In this document: piece by piece, positions 45,646 through 54,586 of the stretch | How the letters are laid out: every line of letters begins with the position of its first letter | Numbering within the stretch: the stretch's first letter is position 1 | Assembly (NCBI RefSeq): GCF_005601135.1 | Contig: NZ_CP039381.1 | Coordinates: 1,547,941-1,611,940, forward strand | From: Ruminococcus bovis | Lineage (GTDB): Bacteria > Bacillota > Clostridia > Oscillospirales > Acutalibacteraceae | DNA: 64,000 nt | Direction of reading: 5' to 3' | Translations under genes and position numbers: made by a program | The notes under the pieces: generated by a model | Seen by the model: only the letters and a program-made list of their open reading frames with translations | Database searches by the model: none | What the model was told of the DNA's origin: nothing

Positions 45646-46614
45646 ATGAAGTGTCCAAAATGCGGTTATGAAAATGATGATAATGCATATTTTTGTGAAG
45701 GTTGTGGAAACAAGCTAAAGGATAATACCAGTGTAGAGAATAATCAAGCTGATAATGCAAAATTTGATCTGGATAAGGATTTGGGCTTTGATAGTGATAT
45801 GAATTACGGAACTATTAACAAGTCAAATTTAGAAGATAATTCAAGCTTCGATTATTATGATGATTTTAATAAAAATGTATCATATGAAAATCCACAGAAT
45901 AATTATCCTAAACCACCTAAAAATAATAAAAACTTGTTAATCACAGTTATTGTGGTTAGTGCTATAGCCGTTATAGCAATATGTGTTTGCGTATTTCTAA
46001 TTTTCTTTAATGACAAAGACAGTAATTCCGATACCTCTGCATCGGAAACAGTAACATCAACTGTTACCGAAACAACTGCTACAACTCAAACAACAGAACC
46101 TACAACAGAGGCAACAGTATCAAAGATAATGCCAAATGTTGTTGGATTGAGGAAAGAAGAGGCTAGTAGAATTTTAAGACAACAAAATATTTCTATTAGA
46201 TATGAGGAGGAAAATAATAACATATATTCTGAAGGTGTTGTATCTAGCCAAAGTATTCCTAGTGGTGAAACAGTTAGAGATGGTGAAATGGTTACACTGT
46301 ATGTTTCATTAGGTTCGGATGAAGATACTTATTATAACGGTGATTATATACTTCCTGACTCAGATACTGAATATATTTCAGAAAGTGAAATTGAAGGTAT
46401 GAGTAAGGAAGAATTAACTCTTGCATTAAATGAGATTTATGCAAGATATGGTTTAATGTTTAATACCACAAGTATTCAGCAGTATTTTAATTCTAAGGAT
46501 TGGTATGTACCTTCAATAAAGCCCGGTCATTTTGATGACTCACAATTTAACGATTATGAAAGACATAATGTAGATACTATCGTTAATTATATGAAAGAAA
46601 AAGGATATAGATAA
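45646..46614 (+). CDS. Membrane protein: zinc ribbon, TM helix, PASTA and YARHG domains
   Basis: The 322-residue protein has an N-terminal zinc ribbon (CPKCGYENDDNAYFCEGCG), an acidic Asn/Asp-rich linker, a transmembrane helix at about 102-125, a Thr-rich stalk, a PASTA domain at about 163-226 (PNVVGLRKEEASRILRQQ), and a YARHG domain at about 245-320 (ALNEIYARYGLMF, WYVPS). PASTA domains bind peptidoglycan fragments or beta-lactams. The layout suggests an envelope sensor or cell-wall-bound protein. GGGAGGT precedes the ATG. Confidence 0.85.
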   Translation: MKCPKCGYENDDNAYFCEGCGNKLKDNTSVENNQADNAKFDLDKDLGFDSDMNYGTINKSNLEDNSSFDYYDDFNKNVSYENPQNNYPKPPKNNKNLLITVIVVSAIAVIAICVCVFLIFFNDKDSNSDTSASETVTSTVTETTATTQTTEPTTEATVSKIMPNVVGLRKEEASRILRQQNISIRYEEENNNIYSEGVVSSQSIPSGETVRDGEMVTLYVSLGSDEDTYYNGDYILPDSDTEYISESEIEGMSKEELTLALNEIYARYGLMFNTTSIQQYFNSKDWYVPSIKPGHFDDSQFNDYERHNVDTIVNYMKEKGYR

Positions 46615-46633
46615 TCATATATATAATAAAAAT

Positions 46634-46665
46634 AAGGCATTTGTGAATTTTCACAAATGCCTTTT
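46634..46665. terminator. Bidirectional terminator
   Basis: AAGGCATTTGTGAA pairs with TTCACAAATGCCTT. It serves the gene ending at 46614 and the convergent WYL remnant. Confidence 0.85.
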
Positions 46666-46668
46666 CTG

Positions 46669-47399
46669 TTACATAGAAAGTTGTTTTTTAATTCTATTTT
46701 CTAATTCTGCTTTTACATTTCCTGTATCCTTAAGTATTTTAATATTTTTACCGTAAGGAAGTAGCCTTGTAACGATTTCAAGTGAATCCGGTTTATCATA
46801 TTTTATTGTTACATTGTACCTATCATCAAGTCTGGTACATAGCTTTTCCCATGGTGTAAATTCTGTTAGCAATCTGTCAGGAATATTTTTCACATTAGTA
46901 AATTCTAATGTTATTTCTTTACGCTGATTAAGAATGTAATTTTTGATGTTTTTCTCAGCCAAATTTCTGTCATAACTGTCACTGAGAATTTCTACAGAAT
47001 TTATTTTTTCAAGGTTATAAACAGAAACTGAATTTTCCTTTTTGCAATAAATTCTGAACTTGTCATCTTTGTTAGAATATTCTAACAAACCAATGTTTAC
47101 TAGCCTTGTCGAATTGTTTACTGACTTATAATTGATTTTTACGACTTTCTCATCAGTAAAAGCTTTAACTATCTTTTTGAAATTGTCAATGTAAATGTCA
47201 GTATCTGCAATTTCGTTATGACTTTTAAATTTGTCATAGTAATTTATACTGCTTATAGGTAAATCATTTTCTTCAACAGTAAAAATTTCTTTCAGCTTAG
47301 AAAGTTGATTTTCTTCTAAAAATAACTTTGCCTTAGAGTTGTTAACACAATACTTTAACCATTGAATTTCTATTTTTGTCAGTGGTAATAAATCATAAA
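46669..47399 (-). pseudogene. WYL regulator remnant, 5'-truncated
   Basis: The frame is open from about 47399 to the stop at 46669 and reads LLPLTKIEIQWLKYCVNNSK, then the WYL barrel (LLEYSNKDDKFRIYCKKENS) and a C-terminal extension (YNVTIKYDKPDSLEIVTRLLPYG). These align with PLTNIEKRWLKAIFQD, YMEYSEKDDKFRLIS and YRVTINYDKDDETEIVIRILSFG of the WYL2 protein at 23456-24367. About 90 N-terminal residues and any start codon are missing; a start at 47088 would give only 139 residues and has no good ribosome site. Its partner genes (RtcB, vWA) are absent here. Confidence 0.75.
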
Positions 47400-47415
47400 A
47401 AATATATTAATATAG

Positions 47416-47444
47416 TTGTAATTTTATGTAAAATTTATTATAAT
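47416..47444 (+). promoter_or_regulatory. Promoter of the toxin-like cluster
   Basis: TTGTAA, 17 nt, TATAAT. Confidence 0.7.
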
Positions 47445-47478
47445 AAAAGTAAATATTTTGTAATATAGGGGTAGAATT

Positions 47479-48708
47479 ATGAGAAAAAGACTAATTAGTG
47501 TTTTTACTATTGTATTTATTTTGATGAATATTTTTAGTGTGTGTTATGTTGCTAATGCTGAAGAAACAACATCTAACACTACATCAAGTACAAGAAAATA
47601 TTTAGGAGAAACGGTATATGTAGGTCATTCAGAGGGCTATTCTCTAAATGAAAAAATAGAAAAGGACAATCCTCATTTTGGCTGGGAATTAGGCAACTTT
47701 TATGTAAGTGGTTTTACCAGAGCTATTGATGAAAATACTAAAAATCCTATATTCTTAAAAAATGCAGGAGATAAGGTTACTTTATCGTTTAGTTTGGCTC
47801 AAGATATTTCAAAGTTAAACGGAAAAGACGGATTGACTATTTCTGAAGATAATGGTGGTTATGACGAGGAGTTCGGTATAGAAAGAACCTATTTTGGAAA
47901 AGGTATGCTTATCACAAGATACACAGATTATCAAGGTAAAAAACATAAGCCTGTATTATACAAAGATTATCTTAAAGGTGTAAAAAACGGTGCCGATACA
48001 ACAATCCAACTTTGTGAGGAAGGTGACTATGAAGTTACTTTGGATTATCAAATAGATATCGGTGATAGTTGGTGGGAGTTTTGGAAACAATCCGCCTATG
48101 ATTATAAAATTGCATTTAACTTTTCAGTAAGAAACGGTAATTGTATGATATTCCCAAGAGAAGTTTCTACAAAGAATGAATTAGGTAATAAGGCTTTTTC
48201 TGAAAAAGGATTTTACCTTGACTTTGCAAAATCAAGATATCTTGACATTGATGTAAAGAAACAAATTCTCAATAAAAATGGTGACAAATTGGTTGAGGAT
48301 ACTCGTTTTAATAAACCGGGTGCTGATGGTGATACATATACTGATGAGGGTGTATATACTATTACTGCAAAAAATAGATATACAAGCCAAACAACCACAA
48401 AGGTTATTTATGTAGGTACTGATGATTTATTGAAAGCATATGCAACAACACAGTTATCTTTAAAAGAATTAAAGAAACAAATGGATAAAGGTAATACCAT
48501 TAATTCTGACGGTACAATTAAATATGTTTCAAAGAATTCTAAAATAAAATCCAATGACCAAAATGAGTCACTTAACAAAAACATTATTATAATTATTGCA
48601 ATTTCTGTTTTGGTGGTACTCATAATTGTTTTTATAATTGTGAAAATTCATAGAAAAAAGAAATGTGCTAAAAATGAAAACAAGGTAAAAAAAGATAGGG
48701 TGGATTAG
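47479..48708 (+). CDS. Exported single-pass membrane protein of the toxin-like cluster
   Basis: The 409-residue protein has a signal peptide (cleavage near VANA), an outer domain of about 330 residues (IERTYFGKGMLITRYTDYQG, NFSVRNGNCMIFPREVS, YTDEGVYTITAKNRYTSQ), one transmembrane helix near the C-terminus (NKNIIIIIAISVLVVLIIVFIIV) and a basic cytoplasmic tail. I recognise the general pattern from Firmicute hypothetical proteins but know no function. The next gene starts 2 nt after the stop, so the two are coupled. GGGGTAG lies upstream. Confidence 0.8.
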   Translation: MRKRLISVFTIVFILMNIFSVCYVANAEETTSNTTSSTRKYLGETVYVGHSEGYSLNEKIEKDNPHFGWELGNFYVSGFTRAIDENTKNPIFLKNAGDKVTLSFSLAQDISKLNGKDGLTISEDNGGYDEEFGIERTYFGKGMLITRYTDYQGKKHKPVLYKDYLKGVKNGADTTIQLCEEGDYEVTLDYQIDIGDSWWEFWKQSAYDYKIAFNFSVRNGNCMIFPREVSTKNELGNKAFSEKGFYLDFAKSRYLDIDVKKQILNKNGDKLVEDTRFNKPGADGDTYTDEGVYTITAKNRYTSQTTTKVIYVGTDDLLKAYATTQLSLKELKKQMDKGNTINSDGTIKYVSKNSKIKSNDQNESLNKNIIIIIAISVLVVLIIVFIIVKIHRKKKCAKNENKVKKDRVD

Positions 48709-48710
48709 AT

Positions 48711-49895
48711 ATGAAAAGGATAATTGCAGTAATTATTACTATTGCTTTTTTACTAACGGGTTGTTCAATCGGAGGCAAAAATCAAGAAAGTAAAACCAAA
48801 ACAACCACTACAACTTCAATTTCAGAAAAACTAAAGTTTAGTGATATGAAAAATCCTGAATCTTTAGAGCAATACAAAGATGAAGTTTATTCCACACTTA
48901 TAAATAGTTTTGGTGATAAAGAATACTATATTGAAGATATAAAGGCAACATATGTTTCTCAAGAATACATAGATGAAATTAATGAAAATTCAAAGGAAAA
49001 TATTTATTTTGGATACACCCTTTCTCAGCTAGATAAACAGTTTAGTGGAAAGAGATATGTTTTTACTGCTGATGATAACGGTAAAACAGTAGTGAAAGAG
49101 TTTGAAAAATATGATGATACCTATGAACAAGTAATAAAGAATGTGTCAATTGGAGCAGGGGTAATTCTATTTTGTGCAACTGTATCAGCTATTACAGGTG
49201 GTGCAACCAGTATTATTTTTGCAACAGCAGCATCCGAAGGAACAAAAATGGCTTTGTCTGCCGGTGGTATCAGTACAGTAATTTCAGGTGGGGTAACATA
49301 TGTCCAAACAGGTGATATGAATAAGTCATTGAAAAGTGCAATCCTTGAAGGTAGTAAGGAATTTAAGTGGGGTGCAATCTTAGGGAGCGTAGTAGGTGGA
49401 TTTAAAGGAAAATCTCTTGCAAAAGAACCAAACAAATATGATGCTACTAAAAAAGGATTTGCATTTAAAGAGGATTGTCAAATACAGAAAAAATCAAAGT
49501 ATTCACCGGAAGTAATTAAATATATCGGCTCAGAGAAAGAGTATGAAGTATATAAAAATGCAGGTAATTTTGAACAAGTTGTCAATGGTAAAAAGGCTCT
49601 TATACAGAAAATTGATTTACAATATAAAAGTAAATACAAGGGTGAAATGATTACAAATTACGAAAGAATTAAGAAATATGGTTTAGCACCACTAGATAAT
49701 ACAGGTGCTTCATACGAAATTCATCATATGGGACAAGAGTCCAACTCTACATATGCCATATTAACTAAAGATCAACATCAAAAAAATACTGCTATTCTTC
49801 ATCCTAATAGAAATAACTCTAAAGTAAAACATGGTTATGAGTGGGAAAAAGCAAGAAAAGAATTTTGGAAATCATATGCAGAAATTTTTGAGTAA
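48711..49895 (+). CDS. Lipoprotein with C-terminal HNH/Endo VII-type nuclease domain (probable toxin)
   Basis: The 394-residue protein has a lipoprotein signal (lipobox LLTGC, Cys about 19), an unknown region, a Gly/Ala-rich hydrophobic segment (about 145-225: GAGVILFCATVSAITGGATS), and a C-terminal domain of about 100 residues with SYEIHHMGQESNSTYAILTKDQH, then TAILHP. The HH followed by a spaced H fits the LHH-type HNH/endonuclease VII nucleases found at the ends of polymorphic toxins. The presence of a nuclease on an exported lipoprotein argues for a secreted or contact toxin. No small immunity gene is obvious. Confidence 0.75.
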   Translation: MKRIIAVIITIAFLLTGCSIGGKNQESKTKTTTTTSISEKLKFSDMKNPESLEQYKDEVYSTLINSFGDKEYYIEDIKATYVSQEYIDEINENSKENIYFGYTLSQLDKQFSGKRYVFTADDNGKTVVKEFEKYDDTYEQVIKNVSIGAGVILFCATVSAITGGATSIIFATAASEGTKMALSAGGISTVISGGVTYVQTGDMNKSLKSAILEGSKEFKWGAILGSVVGGFKGKSLAKEPNKYDATKKGFAFKEDCQIQKKSKYSPEVIKYIGSEKEYEVYKNAGNFEQVVNGKKALIQKIDLQYKSKYKGEMITNYERIKKYGLAPLDNTGASYEIHHMGQESNSTYAILTKDQHQKNTAILHPNRNNSKVKHGYEWEKARKEFWKSYAEIFE

Positions 49896-49930
49896 TTACT
49901 TGAAAATAATTATAATATAAGGTGATTATT

Positions 49931-52312
49931 ATGAAAAATAAAGTGGAAGTAAAAATTATACCGGAAGAACAATTAGCTAGAAGTGATTTTAACAATGCTA
50001 TTTCTGAATGTGTATATAAAGAGAAGATGATGACTAGTAATGCGGATAATCTTGATTACTTAGTGTCAATATCATCAGGCTTATTGTGTGGAATTCTTGA
50101 TATACTTTGGGTAGGTGATTTTAGTTTATCTGAAGGAAGAGAATATTCAGGAGAACAAGTAGAAAAGTTTGTTAAGAAAATTGCAAAAATCAAAGGATGT
50201 GAAAAGGATGATATTAAGTCATCTGTTGCTTTTTTAGAAAAAGAAGCACCTATCCCTAGTGATGGAAACACTCCAGAGTTTGGTGGTGGACTAAATCATC
50301 ATTTAAGAGATTTTGCTCATCATCCTACTATTGTGGGATTAATGTTCTCTTTACTAACTCAATTTACAGGAAAATCATACGGTACAGATGTTGATGGAAA
50401 TTTTATTTTTGTAGATATTAAAGACAAAAGTAAAGAATATATCGGAGTAAATATTCCTGATAGAATTATAAAAGGGACAGTTGATTGGTTCTTCCATCTT
50501 GTTAGTGATATGGCCGGATCCAGTAGTACAACAGGACTAAGTGGTGGTACAGGAATTCCGGGACCAATTTTATCTTTAGCAAAAGAGGTTTCATCATTAC
50601 CGTTATTTAAGAATATGCATATAAACAATGTTACTATCTCTAAATTTATTTCAAAATTATTCAATGGCACTATTTTTGCTAAAAGGGACGAGAATGGGAA
50701 AATTATTAGAGATACAGTTATAAAGTTTGATTTGCGTGGAGAATTAGGCTTATTAGCTGAAATAGGTAAACAAGCATTGCCTGTGATTGCTAATGAATGT
50801 ATTGTTAGGGCATTCTACTTTATAAGAAGATTGATTAATCAGCTGTGTATCTTAAAACCAAAATCTTTATCTGAATTAAAAGATATAGATTGGGATAAAG
50901 TAAAGCCTTACAAAAATGCCACAATAACTAGGATGTTAACTGTTTCTACCGGTGTATTTACTGCACTGGATGTAACTGATGCAATAGTCAGTAAAAAATA
51001 CTTTGTTGCAGTTAATTATGTCGGTGTAGGCAGATTTATTGTTGCATTAGGACAGGAAACTATAAATTTTGCAAAAGTACAGGATATAAGAAAAATTAGA
51101 AATATGTATGAGGAAATTCGTGAGAATACTTTTAATCAAGATGACAACAATCGGTACAAAAATTTGGAGGGTAATATGGATATAGATAAGTTTGGTTTAT
51201 CTATGAAAGATACTGAAATTCTTTACAATATTGAATATCAAAAAACTCTTAATGATATTGAAAAGACAAATGTACTTTTTCTCAAAGACAGTGTGATTGC
51301 TTTGAAAAAAATGTGGTTAGAAGAATGGATGAAGTTTATGGAAACCGGTTTTCCTGAATTTATCGGAGTAAAAGAAGCGAAACTTACTTGGTATTCAAAG
51401 GATGAGTTGTTACAAAAAATAAAGGATAATGAACCTAACAAAACTTGGTTTAGACTTGTACTTCTTGAGGCTATGATCTTTGAGCCTTATTACACAATTA
51501 GTATGGAAAAAGACAAAAAAGGCAAAGAAATACCTAGTAAGAAGTATGATTTAGTACATATGCCTTTTTGCGATTATGATAAGTCATATGGTGATGATTT
51601 TCTCAACACATTTTTTGACGAAGAATATTATGAAAAAGACTATATTAAGAGATTGCGAAAGTGTTATGATTCATCAATCAATGAACTTAAAGAAGTATTA
51701 AAATCAATTCTTACCGGGGTATCAATTACATTAGGTGCAACTTTGATAGCAGTACTTGCTGCAGGAATGTTTGCACCGGCAATAGCAGTTGCTATATTTG
51801 GTAGTGATTTTGTAGGACTTAGCGGTGCTGCATTAACAAGTGCTTGCCTTGCTTATGCAGGTGGTGGAGCCATTGCAATTGGCGGAGCCGGAATGGCCGG
51901 TGGCACGATAGCTATTGTAGGTGGTGGTGCACTTATTGGTTTAGGAGCCGGAGCCGGAATTGGTGGAGCAATAACTGCATATGATGGTTTTAAAAAGGAT
52001 TTTGCTATACTACAATCAGCAAAATTAATGGTTTCAGTTAAAGAAATTTTCTTGAATGATGAACATGATGTTGATTATGCTGATAAAATTTGTAAGAAAT
52101 ATTTAAAAAATATTTCACAAATTGAGAAAGAACTAGTTGATCTAAAATTGAAGAGTGAATTAACTAGTGATAAAACCGATGAGGAAGTAAAACAAATTAA
52201 AGAGAGCATAAAGAACAAAGAAGATACTGTTAAGGTTATGAAAATTGCCATAAAAGATTTAGACAAATTTGTTAGTTCTTTTCAATTAGGTTTATCCGCT
52301 GAAAATAAGTAA
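49931..52312 (+). CDS. Large unknown protein with glycine-rich hydrophobic region
   Basis: The 793-residue protein has no signal peptide. Its N-terminal half includes GGLNHHLRDFAHHPTIVGLM and FDLRGELGLLAEIGKQALP. A long hydrophobic Gly/Ala region lies at about 595-680 (GGGAIAIGGAGMAGGTIAIV), which could span or insert into a membrane. A coiled-coil-like C-terminus follows (KICKKYLKNISQIEKELVDL). The ATG at 49931 is preceded by AAGGTGAT; a GTG at 49922 lies inside that site. It follows the nuclease lipoprotein by 35 nt and may be its delivery, immunity or partner protein. I do not recognise a family. Confidence 0.75.
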   Translation: MKNKVEVKIIPEEQLARSDFNNAISECVYKEKMMTSNADNLDYLVSISSGLLCGILDILWVGDFSLSEGREYSGEQVEKFVKKIAKIKGCEKDDIKSSVAFLEKEAPIPSDGNTPEFGGGLNHHLRDFAHHPTIVGLMFSLLTQFTGKSYGTDVDGNFIFVDIKDKSKEYIGVNIPDRIIKGTVDWFFHLVSDMAGSSSTTGLSGGTGIPGPILSLAKEVSSLPLFKNMHINNVTISKFISKLFNGTIFAKRDENGKIIRDTVIKFDLRGELGLLAEIGKQALPVIANECIVRAFYFIRRLINQLCILKPKSLSELKDIDWDKVKPYKNATITRMLTVSTGVFTALDVTDAIVSKKYFVAVNYVGVGRFIVALGQETINFAKVQDIRKIRNMYEEIRENTFNQDDNNRYKNLEGNMDIDKFGLSMKDTEILYNIEYQKTLNDIEKTNVLFLKDSVIALKKMWLEEWMKFMETGFPEFIGVKEAKLTWYSKDELLQKIKDNEPNKTWFRLVLLEAMIFEPYYTISMEKDKKGKEIPSKKYDLVHMPFCDYDKSYGDDFLNTFFDEEYYEKDYIKRLRKCYDSSINELKEVLKSILTGVSITLGATLIAVLAAGMFAPAIAVAIFGSDFVGLSGAALTSACLAYAGGGAIAIGGAGMAGGTIAIVGGGALIGLGAGAGIGGAITAYDGFKKDFAILQSAKLMVSVKEIFLNDEHDVDYADKICKKYLKNISQIEKELVDLKLKSELTSDKTDEEVKQIKESIKNKEDTVKVMKIAIKDLDKFVSSFQLGLSAENK

Positions 52313-52327
52313 GTGTAAAAAAATACT

Positions 52328-52369
52328 GACCCCAAGAAGATAGAATTTTTAATCTAACTTCTTGGGGTC
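52328..52369. terminator. Bidirectional terminator
   Basis: GACCCCAAGAAG pairs with CTTCTTGGGGTC. The minus strand has a long T-run after it, so it also ends the adenine deaminase gene. Confidence 0.85.
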
Positions 52370-52405
52370 TAATTATATTATTTAATATGTTATTCTTATA
52401 TATTA

Positions 52406-54133
52406 TTATTCAACAATTTTCCATTTATCAACATCAAAAACACCTTTAGTAGTGATTCTAAGGGATGGAATAACAGGCAAGCTGATAAATGAAAGTGTCA
52501 TAAACGGGTCAATATTTTTGCTAACACCTAAGCTATAAGCAGAGGCTTTTGCTTTTTCAAGTTTATCATTAACTACTTTTAATGGTTCTTCCGACATTAA
52601 ACCGGCAATAGGTAATTCCAGTAATGCTTTGATTTCACCATTTTCAACCACAACAATACCACCGTTATTATCCTTAATTGCGTTAACTGCAATTGCAATA
52701 TCAGAGTCACTACAACCTACTGTAATAATGTTGTGTGAGTCATGAGCAATAGAAGTAGCAACTGCACCTGACTTTAGGGAATAACCCTTAACATATCCTA
52801 CGCCAATGTGGTTTGTGTTTTTGTGTCGTTCAACACAAGCAATTTTTAGTATATCATTTTCAACATCAATATGGTTAGCAGTACCGAGATTTTTTGTTAG
52901 CAGTTCACCACTAACTAAACCTATCAATCCTAAATCACCTTTAATATCAAAACTTTCAGGTGTAACTTTGTCAAGGTGGAAAGTATTGTGGCATTTCTCT
53001 ACTAATCTACTTTCAATAGTAGGAGTAGGAAAGTCAATCACCTCTTTATCATCAAATACTAGTTTACCTCTTTTATAAACTTGCTGAATGTCAAAGTCCC
53101 TAATGTTGTCTACCACTACTATATCAGCTAAGTAACCTGAGGCAATAGCACCTTTATTATTAAGTAAAAAGTATCTTGCTGCATGATGGGTTGCAACCTT
53201 TAGTGCAATAATAGGATTAGCACCATTTCTGATTGCCTCTTTAACTATGTAGTCAATGTGGCCACCATATAATAAATCATTTGGGTGCTTGTCATCAGTA
53301 GCAAACATACACCTTGCATAGTATTTGTCATTAAGTAAAGGCATTAGTGCTTTTAGGTTGTGAGCAGCAGTACCTTCTCTAATCATAATGAATTGACCTT
53401 TTTGTAATTTCTCAAGAGCATTTTCAAAGGTTGAACATTCATGGTCAGAATATACACCTGCTGAAATATATGCATTAAGGTCATTACCGGAAAGCTCAGG
53501 TGCATGACCATCAATTTTTTTGTGGTGTGCTTGAGATGCAATAATCTTTGAAACTACTTTACTGTCACCATTTATAACACCAACATAGTTCATCATTTCA
53601 GCAAGACCAAGAACTTTTTTGTGTTCAAAATATTTATCAATGTCCTTGTATTCAAGAACTGCACCACTTTCATCAATTTCAGTAGCCGGTACACAAGACG
53701 GCAACATAAAGTGAACATCTAAAGGCAAATTACTTGTAGCCTCAATCATATATTCAATGCCATCAGTTCCCATAACATTTGCAATTTCATGTGGGTCAGT
53801 AATAACAGTAGTTGTACCGTGAGAGATAACAGCCTTTGCAAATTCGGTAGGAGATACCATTGAGCTTTCTAGGTGAATATGTGCATCAATAAATCCGGGT
53901 AATACAATTTTGCCCCTAACATCAACTTCAACTTTACCGTTATATTTTCCAATACCGGCAATTAGACCGTTAGAAACTGCAATGTCACCTACTAAAAATT
54001 CATTAGAAAATACATTTAGATATGTTGCATTTTTCAGTACAAGGTCAGCTTTTTCTCTGCCGGATGCAACTGCAATAACTTGTTGCTTAACCTTCAATTT
54101 TCTTTCAATCTTTTGTTCATATGTTTCTGCCAT
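52406..54133 (-). CDS. ade: Adenine deaminase
   Basis: It converts adenine to hypoxanthine and ammonia in purine salvage. The 575-residue amidohydrolase has GFIDAHIHLESSMVSP (metal site), GTTTVITDPHEIANV, HAPELSGNDLNAYISAG, SDHECST and FATDDKHPNDL, as in AdeC/YerA-type enzymes. The ATG at 54133 has AAAGGTGG at 7 nt spacing; a start at 54151 would overlap that site. I saw no purine riboswitch upstream. Confidence 0.92.
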   Translation of the reverse strand: MAETYEQKIERKLKVKQQVIAVASGREKADLVLKNATYLNVFSNEFLVGDIAVSNGLIAGIGKYNGKVEVDVRGKIVLPGFIDAHIHLESSMVSPTEFAKAVISHGTTTVITDPHEIANVMGTDGIEYMIEATSNLPLDVHFMLPSCVPATEIDESGAVLEYKDIDKYFEHKKVLGLAEMMNYVGVINGDSKVVSKIIASQAHHKKIDGHAPELSGNDLNAYISAGVYSDHECSTFENALEKLQKGQFIMIREGTAAHNLKALMPLLNDKYYARCMFATDDKHPNDLLYGGHIDYIVKEAIRNGANPIIALKVATHHAARYFLLNNKGAIASGYLADIVVVDNIRDFDIQQVYKRGKLVFDDKEVIDFPTPTIESRLVEKCHNTFHLDKVTPESFDIKGDLGLIGLVSGELLTKNLGTANHIDVENDILKIACVERHKNTNHIGVGYVKGYSLKSGAVATSIAHDSHNIITVGCSDSDIAIAVNAIKDNNGGIVVVENGEIKALLELPIAGLMSEEPLKVVNDKLEKAKASAYSLGVSKNIDPFMTLSFISLPVIPSLRITTKGVFDVDKWKIVE

Positions 54134-54169
54134 AATAGCACCACCTTTCAAAGATAAATCTTTAAATTA

Positions 54170-54198
54170 ATTATATCATTGTACCTTGTATAATTAAA
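54170..54198 (-). promoter_or_regulatory. Promoter of the adenine deaminase gene
   Basis: On the minus strand, TTTAAT, 17 nt, TATAAT. Confidence 0.6.
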
Positions 54199-54490
54199 GT
54201 ACTTTTACATTAAATAAAGTTTATATTTATGTTTTTTCTGTACGGTATTTATAGCGATTGTATATTTTTAGCAAATTTATTACTAAATAAATTAATTGGA
54301 TATATATACTATTTAACATATCTATATTTTAATTATGATATATTGATATTTAAAACAAACAATATGAAAATGTTTTGTACAACTTTTTGATAAATAAAAG
54401 ATTGTAAAATAAAAATGTACATAAATCTATAAGTGAATTGAAATAAATATAGTGTTTATTATAGAAAAGTTTATTTTTATTCAATTTTAG

Positions 54491-54519
54491 TTGCAAAAAG
54501 TTTGAAAACGCACTATAAT
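54491..54519 (+). promoter_or_regulatory. Promoter of the cysteine-protease gene
   Basis: TTGCAA, 17 nt, TATAAT. The rest of the 450-bp divergent intergenic region is AT-rich with no gene seen. Confidence 0.65.
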
Positions 54520-54586
54520 TGATTGTTGAATTTGTATAAAAGCAAGTTCAAAAATGTAGCAAAAGCTACAAATAGGAGGAAGAAAA

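Noticed and set aside
54134..54300. Purine riboswitch upstream of adenine deaminase
   Set aside because: No conserved riboswitch core or terminator pairing was seen; an ordinary promoter lies close to the gene.
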